From Acidimicrobiia bacterium (GTDB lineage: Bacteria > Actinomycetota > Acidimicrobiia > Acidimicrobiales > Bin134): a stretch of 64,000 nt of DNA. The position numbers were made by a program, and so were the translations under genes. Within the stretch, counting starts at the first letter, position 1. The number at the start of each line of letters is the position of its first letter. The DNA is taken from assembly GCA_022826705.1 (NCBI GenBank), contig JAJDUJ010000030.1, forward strand, positions 124,001 to 188,000. The letters run 5' to 3'. The notes under the pieces are model-generated. The model worked only from the letters and a program-made list of their open reading frames with translations. It did not search any database and was not told the DNA's origin. Of this stretch, positions 61,760 through 64,000 are shown piece by piece.

Positions 61760-63379
61760 TCAGGCCGCTTGGAACGAGAGCTCGCTTTGGAAGACGGCGC
61801 TGGTAGCGGCAATCTCCTGCTCGACCCGCTCCGGTGACCATCCGGTGTGTTGTGCCATGATCGAAGCCATGGGTTGAAGGAGCTCGCAGGCATTGGGTTC
61901 GTACCACGCAGCGCGAGTGCGACGATAGAACACATCTTCCAATGTCGCAGCCCCCTCGTATTCAATTGCCCATACTATTTCGCCGTCGATGATCTTGCTG
62001 CCAGGACAAATTGGATCTCTTCCCAGGCTCATAATGTCGTCGCATTCTGAGCCATAAAGCGAGGCAAGGCGATGGGCCGTGTGTATTCCCAAGTTATGTT
62101 TCTGTGAAATATAAGCGGCCAAATCTCCAACTTCTCCGTCGAATTCCCCACCGGGAAGGTAGCCAGACTCGCGTGGAGAACTGCCGACAGAAACTGGAGC
62201 ATTTGCACGGATGGTTTCAGCAACCTTTTCCGCCATTAGCCGGTATCCCGTGAGCTTGCCACCGGCAACGGTAATCATGCCGCGTTCCCCGACCCATATC
62301 TCATCTTTGCGCGATATCTCGCCTGGGTTGTCTTCCCCGTCGGCGATGAGAGGGCGTAGTCCAGCCCACGCGGCCTGGACCTCCGAAGGCGCTATGGAGG
62401 AGACGTCAAACGTGCGCTCGACCGCCCGGAGAATGTAATCGACATCCTCGTCGGTAATCGAAGGCCACACCTCCGGGTCGCGATCCACCAGGGTGTCGGT
62501 AGTTCCCACATAGGTTGCCTCGCCCCGGCGAACCACAAAGAGAGTACGCCCATCGGGCATGGGCATTGTGACCGTGTTGTTGACGGGAAGGCGATCGCTG
62601 GCCAGGGTTAGATGCACGCCTTTGCTCAGGATGAGCCGGTCGTCCACCGCCCCTTCCATTCGTCGGACAGGATCGACCCATGGACCGCTGGCGTTGACGA
62701 TGGCTCCGGCGCCAATGGTCACATTCCGCCTCGTCAGACTACAGGTTGCCTGTACTGCGCTGGCCTTGGGATCGCCGGGCAGATCGACAACGCGGCAGTG
62801 ATTGAGGACCACTGCCCCCAGGGCGGCGGCGTCTCGCAGATTGGCCAGCACCAGTCTGGCGTCGTCGGTGACGTATTCCCGAAATACCACTGCGCTCCGA
62901 AAGGCCCTCTGGTCGATGAGCGGCTCTCTCGCCTTGAGCACAGCGCGGCTCCATGTCTGGTGGCGTTCATGCCTGGCCACTCCGCCGAGCAGCTCATAGG
63001 CCGTGACCCCCAGGCGAACCAGCGCCTGCTCGCTGCGCTTCGCGGTCGGGTAGACCATCCAGCGGGGCTCAGCGAGATGTTTGGCCATCCGATGGATCAC
63101 CTTTCGCTCGCTGGCTGTCTTGCGAACAATCCTGAATTCGCCCATGGCCAGATAGCGAAGCCCACCATGGATCAATTTCGTGGAACGGCTCGAAGTCCCA
63201 GATGCGAAATCGTTGGCCTCGAAAACCACAACCGACAACCCGCGACGAGCGAGGTCTCGAGCTACCCCTGCGCCGGTTATACCACCTCCGATGATGGCTA
63301 CATCAAAGGATTGATTGTCTAGATCGTCAAGAACATTGGGCCGCTCGGTAGTCAAAGGCAGAGCAGGTGGTTTGGCCAC
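61760..63379 (-). CDS. glpD: glycerol-3-phosphate dehydrogenase, FAD-dependent (copy 2, 539 aa)
   Basis: FAD motif VAIIGGGITGAGVARDLARR at about 27-46, TSSRSTKLIHGGLRYLAMGE, GTTDTLVDRD, GGKLTGYRLMAEKVAETI, and a C-terminal DAO domain near 400-539 (ADG, RRTRAAWYEPNACELL) define GlpD. It differs clearly from copy 1 over most of its length, so it is not a recent duplicate. Its C-terminal third is AT-richer than the neighbours (caaattggatct, tgtgaaatataagc). It faces the msmK-like gene, which fits a role with the galactoside locus. Confidence 0.85.
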   Translation of the reverse strand: MAKPPALPLTTERPNVLDDLDNQSFDVAIIGGGITGAGVARDLARRGLSVVVFEANDFASGTSSRSTKLIHGGLRYLAMGEFRIVRKTASERKVIHRMAKHLAEPRWMVYPTAKRSEQALVRLGVTAYELLGGVARHERHQTWSRAVLKAREPLIDQRAFRSAVVFREYVTDDARLVLANLRDAAALGAVVLNHCRVVDLPGDPKASAVQATCSLTRRNVTIGAGAIVNASGPWVDPVRRMEGAVDDRLILSKGVHLTLASDRLPVNNTVTMPMPDGRTLFVVRRGEATYVGTTDTLVDRDPEVWPSITDEDVDYILRAVERTFDVSSIAPSEVQAAWAGLRPLIADGEDNPGEISRKDEIWVGERGMITVAGGKLTGYRLMAEKVAETIRANAPVSVGSSPRESGYLPGGEFDGEVGDLAAYISQKHNLGIHTAHRLASLYGSECDDIMSLGRDPICPGSKIIDGEIVWAIEYEGAATLEDVFYRRTRAAWYEPNACELLQPMASIMAQHTGWSPERVEQEIAATSAVFQSELSFQAA

Positions 63380-63611
63380 GGAAAGAGTTTAGTCTCGGCA
63401 CGATTCAGGTGTGCAACCGATACGCACATCAAAGATGTATTCTTTTGGATTTAGAGTCACTATTCGGTGGATGTTTCCGCAAAATGTCCCGAGGTACGTT
63501 CAATTGCGGCTTCGCTGGACCTCGTACATGGGTGTTGGCAACACTTGGACAATACTGTCAAATGCGATAACCAATTGTCGCCAAGCCCGCAGGTTGGGCC
63601 ACACTAAAGCG

Positions 63612-64000
63612 GTGAGCCTTCACGAGCACGGGGGGTGGGCTGGAGTATTCCGGCGGCTGACCGCAGGTGGCCACCTCACGGCTGACGCGGCCAATGCGGC
63701 CATGACCGAGATCCTGAACGGGGAGGCGACGCCGGCGCAGATCGGTGGGTTCGTGATGGCCCTGCGCACCAAGGGGGAGACCGCGGAGGAGCTTGTGGGC
63801 CTGCTGTCGGCGATGCGCTCGGCTTCGGAAACCGTTCCGCTGGATGCCGCCGGGCTCATCGACACCTGCGGCACTGGCGGCGATCACAGCGGCAGCATCA
63901 ACGTGTCCACCGCCGCGGCGCTGGTGGCCGTGGGGGCGGGGGCCAGAGTGTGCAAGCACGGCAATCGGTCGGCCTCATCCCAATGCGGCTCAGCCGATGT
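63612..64000 (+). CDS. trpD: anthranilate phosphoribosyltransferase, 3' end cut by window edge
   Basis: Translation from GTG 63612 gives [20 protein letters not shown], then [38 protein letters not shown] (the phosphoribosyl-pyrophosphate and Mg loop), and [19 protein letters not shown]. These are the conserved TrpD blocks. It joins anthranilate with phosphoribosyl pyrophosphate in tryptophan synthesis. About 129 codons are visible. It follows a 232-bp AT-richer gap that holds no gene. Confidence 0.92.
   Translation, partial: MSLHEHGGWAGVFRRLTAGGHLTADAANAAMTEILNGEATPAQIGGFVMALRTKGETAEELVGLLSAMRSASETVPLDAAGLIDTCGTGGDHSGSINVSTAAALVAVGAGARVCKHGNRSASSQCGSAD

Overview
The window is high-GC DNA with actinobacterial codon use, frequent GTG starts and class-level markers such as F420-type LLM oxidoreductases, DUF6226 and an actinobacterial-style RNase P RNA. 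It most resembles a marine or host-associated member of the Acidimicrobiia. That assignment is inference from gene content. No phage, transposase or CRISPR array was seen.

Layout. (1) 0-7 kb is an accessory zone: a partial PD-(D/E)XK nuclease-like gene, an ASCH/PUA-like gene overlapping a GNAT-PIN fusion, a degenerate tRNA-Cys-like element, a VanZ-family gene with a duplicated 5' relic, DUF6226, and small genes resembling orphan antitoxins. (2) 7-17 kb holds a KhtTU-like K+/H+ antiporter, an FAD amine-oxidase-like enzyme, an orphan amino-acid-binding lipoprotein, a secreted HExxH metalloprotease, tRNA-Val(GAC), an EamA exporter, choline-sulfatase and a PQQ-type beta-propeller lipoprotein. (3) At 17.25-17.81 kb a carboxymuconolactone decarboxylase/AhpD-like gene is interrupted by one in-frame TGA exactly at the second Cys of its CxxC. 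A bacterial SECIS-like hairpin follows 12 nt later, so this is a strong selenoprotein candidate. (4) 17.8-21.1 kb is a divergent pair, a Zn-ribbon DNA methyltransferase and a PD-(D/E)XK-like/HEAT protein, forming a possible restriction-modification-like unit. (5) 21-42 kb is catabolic: epoxide hydrolase, iron-type ABC transporter, acyl-CoA dehydrogenase, P450, LLM enzyme, class III aminotransferase, SDRs, zinc ADH, amidohydrolase, acetoacetyl-CoA synthetase and a CitE-like lyase. It includes several enzymes with a changed catalytic residue. (6) 42-48 kb is housekeeping: class A PBP, zinc-ribbon coiled-coil protein, an RnfD/UnbU-like membrane protein and rnpB.

(7) 48-63.4 kb is the most coherent system. 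A minus-strand operon (lacI, galK, glpD, glpK) diverges from a plus-strand operon (melA-like GH4 alpha-galactosidase, two CUT1 permeases, binding protein, an FG-GAP/ASPIC lipoprotein, a membrane protein, msmK-like ATPase). A second glpD converges on the end. Three tandem 12-bp palindromes overlap the predicted melA promoter. Uptake of an alpha-galactoside, cytosolic GH4 cleavage, phosphorylation of galactose by GalK, and of glycerol by GlpK followed by GlpD, fits catabolism of an alpha-galactosyl-glycerol such as floridoside. The window ends in trpD.
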